Shown: positions 25,160-34,117, counted from the first letter of the stretch. The stretch: DNA of 64,000 nt from Streptomyces spiroverticillatus (GCA_014650415.1 BMUX01000009.1:248001-312000); one strand, 5' to 3'. The notes: generated from the sequence alone by a model not told the origin. Numbers and translations: made by a program.

Positions 25160-25621
25160 TCAGCGAACCCGGCCCGCCATCCACGGCGAGAGCAGGTTCG
25201 AGGGGACCATCTCCTTGTACGTCTCGTCGCCGGGCAGCGGTACGACCAGGAAATATCCCGGCGGGAAGAAGCGGCCCTTCACGTACGCGAGCCCTCCGTA
25301 CACCGACCGCAGGAACGCGGGCACGGAATCGCGCGGTACGTCCGGGACCTCGACCCCGTCGATCACGAACCGGGCATCCCCGTCCGCGTACAACTGCACG
25401 GCGACGGCGGGCGTCCCGCCCACGATCTCGACGAACGCGTCGTGCGGCAGCCCGCCGCCCGCGTCGGTGGTCGCGAAGACCCCTGCATCCGTCCGCCGCG
25501 TGACCTGGTCCGTCCCGATGTCGTCGGTGACGGTCACCTCCCGCCCGTACTCCCGCGCGACCTCGCGGATCGCGACGACGGCGGCCTCGGTGGACGGCAG
25601 GTGTCCATGTGCGTGTCCCAT
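25160..25621 (-). CDS. Conserved-looking hypothetical protein
   Basis: The 153-residue protein starts at ATG 25621 (MGHAHGHLPST). It has an alpha/beta pattern, no signal peptide and no TM. The central segment PAVAVQLYADGDARFVIDGVEVPDVPRD suggests a beta-rich domain. Function is not recognised. It is convergent with the zinc-ribbon gene. Confidence 0.7.
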   Translation of the reverse strand: MGHAHGHLPSTEAAVVAIREVAREYGREVTVTDDIGTDQVTRRTDAGVFATTDAGGGLPHDAFVEIVGGTPAVAVQLYADGDARFVIDGVEVPDVPRDSVPAFLRSVYGGLAYVKGRFFPPGYFLVVPLPGDETYKEMVPSNLLSPWMAGRVR

Positions 25622-25672
25622 GCCTTGATCATCGCGCAGGGCCACACCGGTGGCACATCGCGCTGCCGCCGG

Positions 25673-26458
25673 TCAGACGGGCTGCGTACGGCGCCGGGTG
25701 AGCCGGTACGCCGTCCACCCGACCCCGTACAGCGTGATCAGCAGGAAGCCCGTGCCGACGCCCGCGAGCAGCATGTTGGTGGCGTGGTACCAGGCGAGGC
25801 CGAAGCCGGTCGGCCACTCGCCGTTGAGCGGGCGGGGCGGGAAGACGAGCGCGGAGGCGGCGGAGAGCAGGATTCCGGCGGCGAGCAGCAGGCGTACGAC
25901 GGTCCTGGCGGTGTGCGTCAGCACGCGCGGGTCCTCGCCCTCCGGAGCCTTGCGGTACCAGGCGACCGCCCACCACACCAGGGCGACGAGCCCGACGACG
26001 CTGCTGCCGTCCTGGACGAGCTGGGTGCCGGTGAAGCCGCCGATCACGGGGTCCAGGCCCCAGTCGACGTACGTGCCGTGGGTGAGGTCGTCCCACAGGA
26101 CGTGGGTGGCGGCGCCGACGACGGTGGACAGCAGGATCACGGCGGCCGACTTCCAGGACCGCCACCGGAACCCGTTCACGGGCCCGGCCAGCCGCCGCCG
26201 CAGCGGGGCGGGCGCGAGGTCGGTGAGGGGCCGCTTCAGCAGCCCGTGGAAGAGGGCCAGGACGACGAGCGACAGCAGCGGCGCGACGGTCACCACACCC
26301 AGCCACTCATGACTCAGCAGCCCGACGCGCGGCAGCGGCATGTACCCCACCAGGTCGGGCGCCATCGCCCCGACGACCAGCGCGGACGGCATGAGCAGCC
26401 CGCCGGTGAGCCGCCGCAACGGCAGTACGGCGGCGGGGTGGACCAGGGTGTACGGCAT
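25673..26458 (-). CDS. DUF4184 family membrane protein
   Basis: The 261-residue protein begins MPYTLVHPAAVLPLRR, the typical N-terminus of DUF4184. ALVVGAMAPDLVGY follows, and ILLSTVVGAATHVLWDDLTHG carries the conserved His/Asp residues that resemble the YdjM/LexA-like metal-dependent hydrolase membrane family. Five to six TM helices are predicted. Function is unknown; membrane-bound hydrolase activity is inferred from the His/Asp pattern only. Confidence 0.88.
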   Translation of the reverse strand: MPYTLVHPAAVLPLRRLTGGLLMPSALVVGAMAPDLVGYMPLPRVGLLSHEWLGVVTVAPLLSLVVLALFHGLLKRPLTDLAPAPLRRRLAGPVNGFRWRSWKSAAVILLSTVVGAATHVLWDDLTHGTYVDWGLDPVIGGFTGTQLVQDGSSVVGLVALVWWAVAWYRKAPEGEDPRVLTHTARTVVRLLLAAGILLSAASALVFPPRPLNGEWPTGFGLAWYHATNMLLAGVGTGFLLITLYGVGWTAYRLTRRRTQPV

Positions 26459-26782
26459 GGCGCGGCGGGCTCCGGGGAGGGGTGGGACGGGCGGTCGTCT
26501 CAGTCTTTACGGTGATCCGACGCGTCCCGTACGCCTGTGGGACGACCCCGCCTGGCACCTTTGGCAGAGGCGGCGGGGTGCTCTCGCCGCGCTCCCCGCA
26601 GCAGGTACGTGTGCCTCACCGGCGCGCCGGGGCCCCGCGCCCAGGCAGGACGGGCCCGTACGGGTGGCAGCCGCGGGCCATTGGAGTGGCCGCACCGCGT
26701 GCCCCGATCGAGCGCACCCAGCACGGGCCTCCCCTCCCGACACTGCTGCTGCCACCTCACCGATCACATAAGGGGACAACCC
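26459..26782. other. Intergenic region, no gene seen
   Basis: This is 324 bp between the divergent DUF4184 and collagen-like genes. All overlapping ORFs are composition shadows. The end (CACATAAGGGGACAACCC) supplies the ribosome site of the downstream secreted protein. No clear promoter boxes or hairpins were identified. Confidence 0.5.
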
Positions 26783-27715
26783 GTGTTTTCACCCGCCTCG
26801 GGGCGCCTCACGCTGGGCGCGCTCACGCTCGGCACCGCGTTCGCCCTCTGCGCGCCCGTCGCGGCACAGGCCGCCACCGCCGCCACCCCCACCGCCCACG
26901 GCAAGGTCACCTCGCAGGCGCGCCTGCTGGTCCGCGCCGCTCCGTCGACCGGCGCCGCCCGCATCGGCACGATCGCCCCCGGCGCCCAGGTCCGGCTCGC
27001 CTGCAAGGTGCGCGCGCAGAACGTCTCGGGCAACTCCCTCTGGTACAAGCTCAGCGACCGTACGGGCTGGACGAGCGCACGGTACGTCACCAACCGGGGC
27101 GCCATCCCGTGGTGCCCCTCCGCCCACCGTGCCGCGCCGGGCACCACCGACCCGTGGCCGGGCGGCGGCAAGCCGGGCCACGGTCACGGCAAGCCCGTCA
27201 CGGGAGCGGAGGGTCCGCAGGGGCCGGAGGGTCCGCGAGGTCCCGCCGGTCCCGCAGGCCCGATGGGCGAGAAGGGCGCGGACGGCGCACCCGGTGCGGC
27301 AGGTCCCGTCGGCCCCGCAGGCGCGAAGGGCGCGGACGGCGCACCCGGCCCCGCAGGGCCCAAGGGCGACAAGGGCGACACCGGCTCTGCCGGGCCGAAG
27401 GGCGACCCGGGTCCCGCAGGCGCGCAGGGCGAGCGGGGCGTGATGGAGGTCAAGTACCTCGCCAAGGAGACTCCCGTCGGTGCCAACACGCAGGTCAACG
27501 CGACGAGCCCGTCATGCCCGACGGGCTGGCGCGTCGTCGGTGGCGGCTTCCACATGTCGACTCCCCAGGGCCAGGACTTCAAGATTCTGAGATCCTCTCC
27601 GGACCACACGGCCAACAACTGGAACGCGTACGTGCGCAACGAAGGCACCGACGCGACCGGCAAGCTCAACGTCTTCGCCACCTGCATCCAGGCGGACCGC
27701 ATGAGCACGAGCTGA
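26783..27715 (+). CDS. Secreted SH3-like/collagen-like repeat protein
   Basis: The 310-residue protein starts at GTG 26783, with AGGGGA 8-10 bp upstream. The signal peptide is residues 1-30 (..CAPVAAQA-A). A bacterial SH3-type domain follows at about 40-110 (VTSQARLLVRAAPSTGAARIGTIAPG). The Gly-x-y collagen-like stretch runs from about residue 140 to 220 with 20-odd triplets (GPQGPEGPRGPAGPAGP, GPKGDKGDTGSAGPKGDPG). The C-terminal domain of about 80 residues has two Cys (CPTGWRVVGGGFHM, FATCIQ), resembling collagen-associated trimerisation or adhesin heads. It is likely exported to the cell surface or medium. Confidence 0.85.
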   Translation: MFSPASGRLTLGALTLGTAFALCAPVAAQAATAATPTAHGKVTSQARLLVRAAPSTGAARIGTIAPGAQVRLACKVRAQNVSGNSLWYKLSDRTGWTSARYVTNRGAIPWCPSAHRAAPGTTDPWPGGGKPGHGHGKPVTGAEGPQGPEGPRGPAGPAGPMGEKGADGAPGAAGPVGPAGAKGADGAPGPAGPKGDKGDTGSAGPKGDPGPAGAQGERGVMEVKYLAKETPVGANTQVNATSPSCPTGWRVVGGGFHMSTPQGQDFKILRSSPDHTANNWNAYVRNEGTDATGKLNVFATCIQADRMSTS

Positions 27716-27758
27716 TCCACCGACGTCCGGGCCACCGCGCACCGCACGTCCGAGCACC

Positions 27759-27799
27759 CCGGGCCCCGTACCGCTCAGTTCCACCGGTACGGGGCCCGG
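27759..27799. terminator. Bidirectional hairpin terminator
   Basis: CCGGGCCCCGTACCG (27759-27773) pairs perfectly with CGGTACGGGGCCCGG (27785-27799) around an 11-nt loop. It lies between the collagen-like gene (+) and a convergent DNA-binding protein gene (-). Confidence 0.85.
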
Positions 27800-27815
27800 G
27801 CGCGCCCGGAGGCGC

Positions 27816-28829
27816 TCAGCCGCCCGTGAGTCCCGGTACGGACACCCCCGCCGCGTCCAGCCGTTCCCGCCAGCCGGGCAGCTCCGGCTCGTGCGGCCGG
27901 GGCTCAGGGGCGAGCCCCAGCCCCCTGCGCACCTTTTCCCCGATCGCGACCCGGCACGGCCCGCAGGTGTCCTCGTCCCCCACCGGCCGGAACATGTGCT
28001 CCTTGCGGTCGCCGCCCCCGGCGCACTCCACCATCTCCGCAGGCTGCACAGGCAGCAGCGGCACCTCACCCAATGCCGGCAGCGGCGGCAAGGTAGCCGG
28101 AACCGGCGGCATCTTGACCCGCAGCCGGTGCCCCAGCAGCCCCACCGCCGACCGCACCCCGCCCGGCGGCAACTGCGACATCAGCACCCGCCGCAGTTCC
28201 CTGGGCGAGATCCCGCGCCGCAGCCACTCCGCCGCGACGACGGCGAGCTTGCGGGCCTCCCGTACCCCCAGGTAGAGCGTCTTGTCGGCGTACCGCAGCG
28301 AGAGCAGCACCTCTTCGGCGACGGCAAGGTCCCGCCGCTCGGTCTTCCCGTCGTCCCGCTCCTCCCAAGGCAGCGCCTCGGGCTCGGCGACCTCCGGTTC
28401 GACAGGCTCCAACTCGGCTTCGGGGGCAGGGGGGTTGGTCTGTCGCATCTCATCGTTGTCATCTAGGGGTTGGGAGTCGCCGAGCGACGGGCCGACCCGC
28501 TCACCGACCGTCCGATCCGTATCACTCGGAAACTCCCACGGTACGTTCGTCACCTGCTGCGAGGTGACCCAACGCCCGCCCTCCGCCTGGTACTTGACGT
28601 CTCGTACGTAGCCGCCCTGGACGAGCTCGCGCTTGGCGCGCTTGTACGGACCGTTCTTGATCCCGACGTCGGCGGCGTGCTCGCTGAGCGGTTTACGAAG
28701 CTGGTTCTCGTGCACACCGCACACGTGCATGAGCAGAATCTTCGCGTCGCTGCTCAGGGCGTGAGAGCGCACGAGCGTGTGCGGGACCTTGATGAAGGCG
28801 CGCGAGGGCGCGGTAACATGCCGAAGCAT
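27816..28829 (-). CDS. Winged-helix/replication-initiator-like DNA-binding protein
   Basis: The 337-residue protein starts at ATG 28829. The N-terminal domain (AFIKVPHTLVRSHALSSDAKILLMHVCG..NQLRKPLSEHAADVGIKNGPYKRAKRELVQGGYV) has the pattern of plasmid/phage replication-initiator winged helices seen in many Streptomyces helix-turn-helix proteins. The acidic Pro/Glu-rich middle leads to a helical region and a C-terminal zinc-knuckle-like stretch (DTCGPCRVAIGEKV). Function is unknown; a remnant of a mobile replication protein or a regulator are both possible. Confidence 0.7.
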   Translation of the reverse strand: MLRHVTAPSRAFIKVPHTLVRSHALSSDAKILLMHVCGVHENQLRKPLSEHAADVGIKNGPYKRAKRELVQGGYVRDVKYQAEGGRWVTSQQVTNVPWEFPSDTDRTVGERVGPSLGDSQPLDDNDEMRQTNPPAPEAELEPVEPEVAEPEALPWEERDDGKTERRDLAVAEEVLLSLRYADKTLYLGVREARKLAVVAAEWLRRGISPRELRRVLMSQLPPGGVRSAVGLLGHRLRVKMPPVPATLPPLPALGEVPLLPVQPAEMVECAGGGDRKEHMFRPVGDEDTCGPCRVAIGEKVRRGLGLAPEPRPHEPELPGWRERLDAAGVSVPGLTGG

Positions 28830-28937
28830 CCCGGGGACTCCTGTTGTCCTCGTGGTGAAGGTTCCCGGTTGGTGTTGGCGCACCGCCGGGGGCCGCCCCG
28901 CCACCCCCTCATGGGGTAACAGAACGTTATGACGCGG

Positions 28938-29357
28938 TCACCGTAGCGCACTTGCCGCCCGCGTGACCATTTCTTGCAGCAACTCCACCTCAACGAACGG
29001 CACTTCGAGCGTGGGTAGCGATCTCCAGCCCAGCGGATAGGTCTCGCCGGCCATCGCGGGTACGCCGACGAAGGCGAGCGCCCCGGCCTCGCGGCTCAGC
29101 GCACGGGCCCCTGCGGGCCAGCGGTAGGCGGCGGCCGTTTGCGGAGGCAACAGGAAGTAGTGGTACTCGTCGCCGGTGTACTCGCGGACGATCGGTCCCG
29201 CGCGGAAATCGGTGAACTCCATGAGCAGGTACGCCACATGCTCCCCGAAGAAGCCCCCGATACGGATCGCGTCGAAGTGAATTCCGGCGTGCCGGAGGGC
29301 GTGGCCCGAGGCGGGCACCCAGTCCGGCATCAATGCCGGTGAACTTTTCTGTTCCAT
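28938..29357 (-). CDS. Hypothetical protein divergent from XRE regulator
   Basis: The 139-residue protein carries HFDAIRIGGFFGEHVAYLLMEF and GDEYHYFLLPPQTAAAYRWP. The pattern faintly resembles the short primase/polymerase-like proteins common in Streptomyces, but the match is too weak to name. It is transcribed away from the WhiJ-like regulator gene across an 83-bp gap, so the regulator may control it. Confidence 0.65.
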   Translation of the reverse strand: MEQKSSPALMPDWVPASGHALRHAGIHFDAIRIGGFFGEHVAYLLMEFTDFRAGPIVREYTGDEYHYFLLPPQTAAAYRWPAGARALSREAGALAFVGVPAMAGETYPLGWRSLPTLEVPFVEVELLQEMVTRAASALR

Positions 29358-29440
29358 ACGGCAAAGGGTGGTGCGGCGCAGCTAGCGTGACCAGGGACAC
29401 ACGCACGCTGTGCAGGGCTGTGCACTTGGGGGAGGTCACT

Positions 29441-30271
29441 GTGCACTCCGGTGAACGACGAGGGTCGAAGGCGTTCGGCGCGTTGCTGCGCTTCCACCGC
29501 GAGCTGGGAGGCCTCTCCCAGGAGGCCCTTGGGGCTCGTATCGGATACTCGAAGTCCCAGGTGGCCATGGTGGAAAAAGGGGAACGCCGCCCCAAGAGAC
29601 TTTTCGTCCTCAAGGCAGGGGACGCACTTGGTGCACAGGGTGCGCTCCTGGCTGTGGCCAAAGTCGAGTTCCCGGACTCGCCGGACGATGAACTGCCCCG
29701 CGAACCGTCCAGCTTGGACGAATACTTGGCGGAGGAAGGGGAGGCCGCGTCCATTCGCTCCTACCAGAACATGGTGTTCCCCGGCCTGCTGCAAACCGAG
29801 GAGTACGCACGTGCGGTCCACCGGTCTGGTTCGTTCCCGACCCCCGACGACGAGACCGTCGAGCAACGGGTGGCACAACGCATGGAACGCAAGGCGCTGA
29901 TCCACCGCAGGCCGGTGCCCGACCTGACCTTCGTGTTGGAGGAGAGCACACTGACCCGCCCTCTGGGGGGTCGCGCCTGCCTCAAGGCGCAGTTGCACCA
30001 CGTGCTCGATCTCAGCGAACTCCGACACGTCAGGATCCAGGTCATGCCGCATGACCTGCGCTCGCACCCCGGGCTGATGGGATGCCTGATCCTTCTGGAG
30101 ACCGGAGACCACCGGCACCTCGCGTACATCGAGGGCCCCAGAACCAGCCGATTCATCACTGAGCAGCCCGACTTGGGGAACCTGAACGGCACGTACGGTG
30201 TACTGCAATCGCAGGCACTTACCCCCGATGCATCCGCCAAGCTGATCACAAAGGTGGCGCAGGAACTATGA
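29441..30271 (+). CDS. XRE/DUF5753 WhiJ-like transcriptional regulator
   Basis: The 276-residue protein starts at GTG 29441 after GGGGGAGG. The N-terminal Cro/C1 HTH is LGGLSQEALGARIGYSKSQVAMVEKGERRP. The C-terminal DUF5753 domain holds YQNMVFPGLLQTEEYARAV and HVRIQVMPHDLRSHPGLMG. This family (WhiJ and relatives) modulates development together with a small DUF397 partner, encoded immediately downstream with an ATGA overlap. Confidence 0.92.
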   Translation: MHSGERRGSKAFGALLRFHRELGGLSQEALGARIGYSKSQVAMVEKGERRPKRLFVLKAGDALGAQGALLAVAKVEFPDSPDDELPREPSSLDEYLAEEGEAASIRSYQNMVFPGLLQTEEYARAVHRSGSFPTPDDETVEQRVAQRMERKALIHRRPVPDLTFVLEESTLTRPLGGRACLKAQLHHVLDLSELRHVRIQVMPHDLRSHPGLMGCLILLETGDHRHLAYIEGPRTSRFITEQPDLGNLNGTYGVLQSQALTPDASAKLITKVAQEL

Positions 30272-30477
30272 ACACGGCCCTGACCTGGCGCAAGAGCAGC
30301 TACAGCGGTGACCAAAACGGCGAGTGCGTAGAGGTCGCCGCTGCCCGCGCGGGAAGCAACCCCACCGCCATCCACGTCCGGGACTCCAAGGACACCACCC
30401 GCCCCGCGCTCACCACCACCCCCACCGCGTGGACCGCCTTCCTCACCCTCCCCCGAGACACCCAGCGAACGCGCTAA
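30268..30477 (+). CDS. DUF397 protein (WhiJ-partner type)
   Basis: The 69-residue protein has the DUF397 core: LTWRKSSYSGDQNGECVEVAA, then IHVRDSKDTTRPAL and WTAFL. It is translationally coupled to the XRE gene. These small proteins act as antagonists or partners of the cognate XRE regulator (family knowledge). Confidence 0.93.
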   Translation: MNTALTWRKSSYSGDQNGECVEVAAARAGSNPTAIHVRDSKDTTRPALTTTPTAWTAFLTLPRDTQRTR

Positions 30478-30545
30478 CCGCCCACCGGGAATCGGATCGC
30501 CACCAACGGAGTTGGTGGGGAGACGTGAACCGGAACGGGAGAGTC

Positions 30546-31556
30546 ATGCGAGCGATACAGGTGTACGAAGTGGGCGGCCCCGAGGTCCTGAAGGAGGCCG
30601 AGATCGACCAGCCCCGGCCCGGGCCGGGCGAAGCGGTCGTGGAGGTCGCCGCATCCGGGGTCAACTTCCTCGACGTCTACCAGCGCGAAGGCCGGTACAC
30701 CCTCCCTCTGCCCTTCACCCCGGGCACCGAGGGCGCCGGCACGGTCCTCGAAGTGGGACCCGGCGTCACCGACGTCGCCGTCGGGGACCGAGTCGGTTGG
30801 GTGGAGATTCCCGGTTCGTACGCCGAGCAGGCCGTCGTGGACGCCTCCCGGCTGGTGCCGCTGCCGGACGACATCGACTTCGAGACGGCCGCCGCCGTGC
30901 TCCTCCAGGGCATGACCGCGCACTATCTCGTCAAGGACGCCTACCCGGTGCAGGGAGGCGACACGGTGCTCGTGCATGCGGCTGCCGGTGGCATGGGGCT
31001 GCTGCTGACCCAGCTCATCACCCATCTCGGCGGCAGGGTGATCGGCACGACGTCGACCACGGCGAAGGCCGAACTGGCGAAGCGTGCCGGGGCCGCCGAG
31101 GTGATCCTCTCCTCCGCGGTGGACGACCTCGCGGCCGAGGTGAGGCGGCTCAACGGCGGTCAGGGACTGCCGGTCGTCTTCGACGGCGTCGGGGCGCACA
31201 CCTTCGACGCGAGCCTCGCGAGCCTGCGGGCCCGGGGCCATCTGGTGCTCTTCGGGGCGGCGAGTGGTGCCGTGCCGCCCTTCGATCCGATGCGGCTCGC
31301 CGGGGGCGGTTCGCTGACCCTGATCCGGCCCAGCCTCGGTGACTTCATCGCCGACCGGCCCGAACTGCTCCGGCGGGCGGCCGAGGTGTTCGAGTGGGTG
31401 CGCTCCAAGGCGCTTGAGGTCAACGTGACGGGCCGCTACGCGCTGTCCGAGGCAGCTCAGGCCCACAGCGATCTGGAGGCGCGCCGCACCACCGGCAAGC
31501 TGCTCGTCGTCCTCGATGCGGCCGCTGTGGGACGCCGCGAGGAGACGCAGGGCTGA
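30546..31556 (+). CDS. Quinone oxidoreductase (zeta-crystallin/QOR family, NADPH-dependent)
   Basis: The 336-residue MDR-superfamily protein without catalytic zinc ligands has ASGVNFLDVYQREGRYTLPLPFTPGTEGAGTV at the N-terminus. The nucleotide-binding motif is VLVHAAAGGMGLLLTQLI (AAxGGVG type), and the C-terminus has RRTTGKLLVVL. It reduces quinones or enones with NADPH. ATG 30546 is preceded by GGGAGAG. It is probably monocistronic. Confidence 0.92.
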   Translation: MRAIQVYEVGGPEVLKEAEIDQPRPGPGEAVVEVAASGVNFLDVYQREGRYTLPLPFTPGTEGAGTVLEVGPGVTDVAVGDRVGWVEIPGSYAEQAVVDASRLVPLPDDIDFETAAAVLLQGMTAHYLVKDAYPVQGGDTVLVHAAAGGMGLLLTQLITHLGGRVIGTTSTTAKAELAKRAGAAEVILSSAVDDLAAEVRRLNGGQGLPVVFDGVGAHTFDASLASLRARGHLVLFGAASGAVPPFDPMRLAGGGSLTLIRPSLGDFIADRPELLRRAAEVFEWVRSKALEVNVTGRYALSEAAQAHSDLEARRTTGKLLVVLDAAAVGRREETQG

Positions 31557-31675
31557 TCGCGGAGGGGGGGGACGGGGTCGAGGGTCTTGGAGACGGAGAG
31601 GCAGAGGGCGCGGCCGGCCCCAACACCCGTACGCGGAACCCCAGGCGCTCCACCCACCCTCACCGTGTGGACCGC

Positions 31676-31730
31676 CTCCCCGCCCCTCCCCCGAGCCGCG
31701 CGGCGAGCGCTTGGGGGAAGGGGCGGGGAG
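31676..31730. repeat. Hairpin-forming GC-rich intergenic element
   Basis: CTCCCCGCCCCTCCCCC (31676-31692) is complementary to GGGGGAAGGGGCGGGGAG (31713-31730). It lies in the 258-bp gap after the quinone oxidoreductase gene and may act as its terminator. The rest of the gap shows no gene. Confidence 0.6.
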
Positions 31731-31814
31731 GGGAGAGAATCCCACCCCAACACCGGGCCCGTCACGGCCGACCCGAGCAGCCACAGCCTCACCCCCGAGA
31801 AAGCACCCGCCCGC

Positions 31815-32204
31815 ATGCGCATAGCCAAGCCCGGGCCCGTATCGGCCCGAAGATGGACGCCCCTCACCGTCGCCAACGCCGCCCTCGCGCTCGCCCTGGA
31901 GGCCGCCCTCCTCGCCGCCCTCTTCTTCTGGGGCCTGGACACCGGTCCGAACACCCTCACCGGCATCGCCCTCGGCATCGTCAGCGCGGCGCTGGCTGCG
32001 GCGATCTGGGGAGCCTTCCTCGCGGCGGGCGGCCCGAAGTTCCCGCTGCCGGTAGGGCCCGAAATCGCCCTCAAGCTGGGCCTCTTCGCGGTGGGCGCGG
32101 TCGCGCTGGCCGACGCGGGGCGGGGCACGCTGGGGGTGATCCTCGGGGGGCTCGCGGTGGTGAGTGTGGCGGTGGAGTACACAGCGGGGGGCGCGCCCGG
32201 CTAG
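31815..32204 (+). CDS. YrdB/DUF2568-family small membrane protein
   Basis: The 129-residue protein has four TM helices. ANAALALALEAALLAALFFWGL and WGAFLAAGGPKFPLP(VG) match the YrdB/DUF2568 family pattern. Function is unknown. ATG 31815 gives a compact protein; the longer upstream ORF is antisense-like and repeat-derived. Confidence 0.8.
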   Translation: MRIAKPGPVSARRWTPLTVANAALALALEAALLAALFFWGLDTGPNTLTGIALGIVSAALAAAIWGAFLAAGGPKFPLPVGPEIALKLGLFAVGAVALADAGRGTLGVILGGLAVVSVAVEYTAGGAPG

Positions 32205-32308
32205 AGGGCACCCCGGCCGCACCCCCTCCGGTGGATCCACCGGGATCCCTGGCCTGCGCCCGCGCCTTGGGGGGCCGGGGGCCCTTCCCTGTACTGGACC
32301 GGCTCAGC

Positions 32309-32430
32309 TCCGGCCCGCCGGGCCAAAGGGTCCCCAACCCCGCCCCTTCACCTCAACCCGCGGGGGCAGTTGGACGGTTCCCGTGCGGGTGCGTCGTGGC
32401 TGGTCGCGCAGTTCCCCGCGCCCCTGAAAG
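32309..32430. repeat. Dispersed intergenic repeat copy that enters a coding region
   Basis: This copy contains CCGGCCCGCCGGGCCAAAGG, CCGCCCCTTCACCTC, GTGCGGGTGCGTCGTGGC and 'CGCAGTTCCCCGCGCCCCTG'. Its latter part forms the 3' end of the convergent minus-strand gene ending at 32348. Confidence 0.8.
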
Positions 32431-33304
32431 CCGCCCCCGCGATTCTCCTCCACTCCTCCACGCCGCCCGGCAATGGCCGTGCCCACGTGAGCTGTTGGCG
32501 AGCCTCCAAGTCGCTGAGCAGACGGGCGAGTTGAGGACCGGCCACCCCCGTCCCGTCCGGCACCGTCGGACCGTGCACCGCCCTCAGCGCGGCATATCGG
32601 GCCAACTCATCCTCGTAGAAGGAGACTTCCTCTTCGACCCGCACCGCCAGGTCGTCCGACTGCATCGCCCGGTGCAGTTCGAGGACCGGCGGTTCGGCGG
32701 ACTCCGCCATCGCGGCGGCGAGACGTGCGTGACCGTCCAGGACCAGGTGACAGTCCAGGCCGCTCACCCACCACAGGAGCACCGGCGGCAGCGTCCCCTC
32801 CCGGACCTGCTTGCGGTACGCCTTGACCCGGCCGTCGTCCGGACCCGGCATCGGTCGCAGGGGCAGGACTTCCCACCCGGTGGAGTGCAGGTGCCAGTCC
32901 AGGTAGCCGCCCGGATGCCCCTCCACGAGCATCTCGCGCCAACCCGCGAGCCGGCTCTCGTACGAGAGGAGCCAGCGGCCCTCGTGCAGCGGGCTGCCCG
33001 GCGACTCGTCCAGGTGGCGGGCGAACCGGTGGGCCCACCGCTGCGGGTCGCCCGCGAGGGTGCGTGCCGTGTCGGCCCGCAGCGGCGGGACGCAGGAGCG
33101 GTAGGCATCCGTACGCCAGAAGTCCACGCCCCCGAGGCCCTCCTCGACCACCGCCAGCAGCACGGGCCGCTCCTGCTGGGCCAGCAACAACCGCCGTCCC
33201 CCGGCGGTGAACACCCCGAACCCCGGCCGGGGCCTGCCCTCCTCCACCTCCAGGGCGAGCCCGGTCCACACCCTTTCGCCCCGCCTGAGATCGCTGCGCC
33301 GCAT
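32348..33304 (-). CDS. Hypothetical protein with repeat-derived C-terminus
   Basis: The 318-residue protein starts at ATG 33304. The body contains LDWHLHSTGWEVLPLRPMPGPDDGR and LPPVLLWWVSGLDCHLVLDGHARLAAAM, the latter resembling the 'LDGHxRL' core of ParB/Srx-type nuclease-like domains. The last 28 or so residues (GNCATSHDAPAREPSNC..) are translated from the dispersed intergenic repeat, so the native stop was probably lost by repeat insertion. Function is otherwise unrecognised. Confidence 0.7.
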   Translation of the reverse strand: MRRSDLRRGERVWTGLALEVEEGRPRPGFGVFTAGGRRLLLAQQERPVLLAVVEEGLGGVDFWRTDAYRSCVPPLRADTARTLAGDPQRWAHRFARHLDESPGSPLHEGRWLLSYESRLAGWREMLVEGHPGGYLDWHLHSTGWEVLPLRPMPGPDDGRVKAYRKQVREGTLPPVLLWWVSGLDCHLVLDGHARLAAAMAESAEPPVLELHRAMQSDDLAVRVEEEVSFYEDELARYAALRAVHGPTVPDGTGVAGPQLARLLSDLEARQQLTWARPLPGGVEEWRRIAGAAFRGAGNCATSHDAPAREPSNCPRGLR

Positions 33305-33382
33305 CCCAGGAGCGTAGGTGCCCGGCCCCTCCACCGGACGCCCCGGTGTCGGTGCGGGCCGGGGGCGGGGGCCCGCACCACC

Positions 33383-34117
33383 ATGGCCCCCATGGCCCCC
33401 ACGCACCCCCTCCTCCTCACCGGCACCCTCCTCGCCCTCTCCCTCAGCCCCGCCCACGCGGTCCCCGCCCCCGTCGAGCAGTCGTTCTGCGCGCCGCAGC
33501 AGGCGGGGCACGCCCGCTTCGACCTCTGTACGGGTACGGACGGGAACGCCCTCCGGGTCTGGGTCGCCCGGCCCACCTGCGACCGGGCCGCGCGCCCGTG
33601 TCGTATCACCGGGTCCTGGACCTTCCACCCGACCACCGAGCGCACCCAGGTGTACGCGCCCCTCGCGCGCGGCGAAGCCCTCCGCTACCCCGGGCCCGGA
33701 ACGTACGACATCGAAGCCCAGCTCGACATCGAGGCCGGTGGCCGTCGCACGCAGGAGCAGGTCACCCAGGGCATGCGGTACACCCGGGCCGACTCCGGGC
33801 CCCGGCTCTCGTTCGCGGCCGAGCGACGGAAGGACGTGCTCGTGCTCACCGTCAGGAATTCCGGGCCGGCAGCCGCCCGTGGCGTACGGATCGTCGTCGA
33901 CAACGACCGGTATGGGGTCGGGGCCGCCCCGACCTCCGAGCGGATGACCGCCGACCCGCACTGTCCGGGCGCCAACAGGGTCCTGGCCCGGTGCTCGCTC
34001 GGGACCATCGCGCCCGGCGGGGCCGTGAGCGTGCCCCTGCGCCCCGACCTCGCGGACTCGGCGAAAGTCCGGCTGACGGCGGACAACAGCGTCGGGAATC
34101 TGTCCCAGCAGCTCTAG
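33383..34117 (+). CDS. Secreted hypothetical protein
   Basis: The protein is 244 residues from ATG 33383; ATG 33392 is an equal alternative. The signal peptide PLLLTGTLLALSLSPAHA is followed by VPAPVEQSFC. The mature part is beta-rich with six Cys (disulfides likely). The C-terminal part resembles a CARDB/DUF11-type beta sandwich (LVLTVRNSGPAAARGVRIVV, CSLGTIAPGGAVSVPL). No catalytic motif was seen. Confidence 0.75.
   Translation: MAPMAPTHPLLLTGTLLALSLSPAHAVPAPVEQSFCAPQQAGHARFDLCTGTDGNALRVWVARPTCDRAARPCRITGSWTFHPTTERTQVYAPLARGEALRYPGPGTYDIEAQLDIEAGGRRTQEQVTQGMRYTRADSGPRLSFAAERRKDVLVLTVRNSGPAAARGVRIVVDNDRYGVGAAPTSERMTADPHCPGANRVLARCSLGTIAPGGAVSVPLRPDLADSAKVRLTADNSVGNLSQQL

Noticed and set aside
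27816..28829. Plasmid or ICE replication gene marking a second mobile element at 27.8-30.5 kb
   Set aside because: No integrase, transfer gene or flanking direct repeats were found; the gene is common as a stand-alone chromosomal gene.
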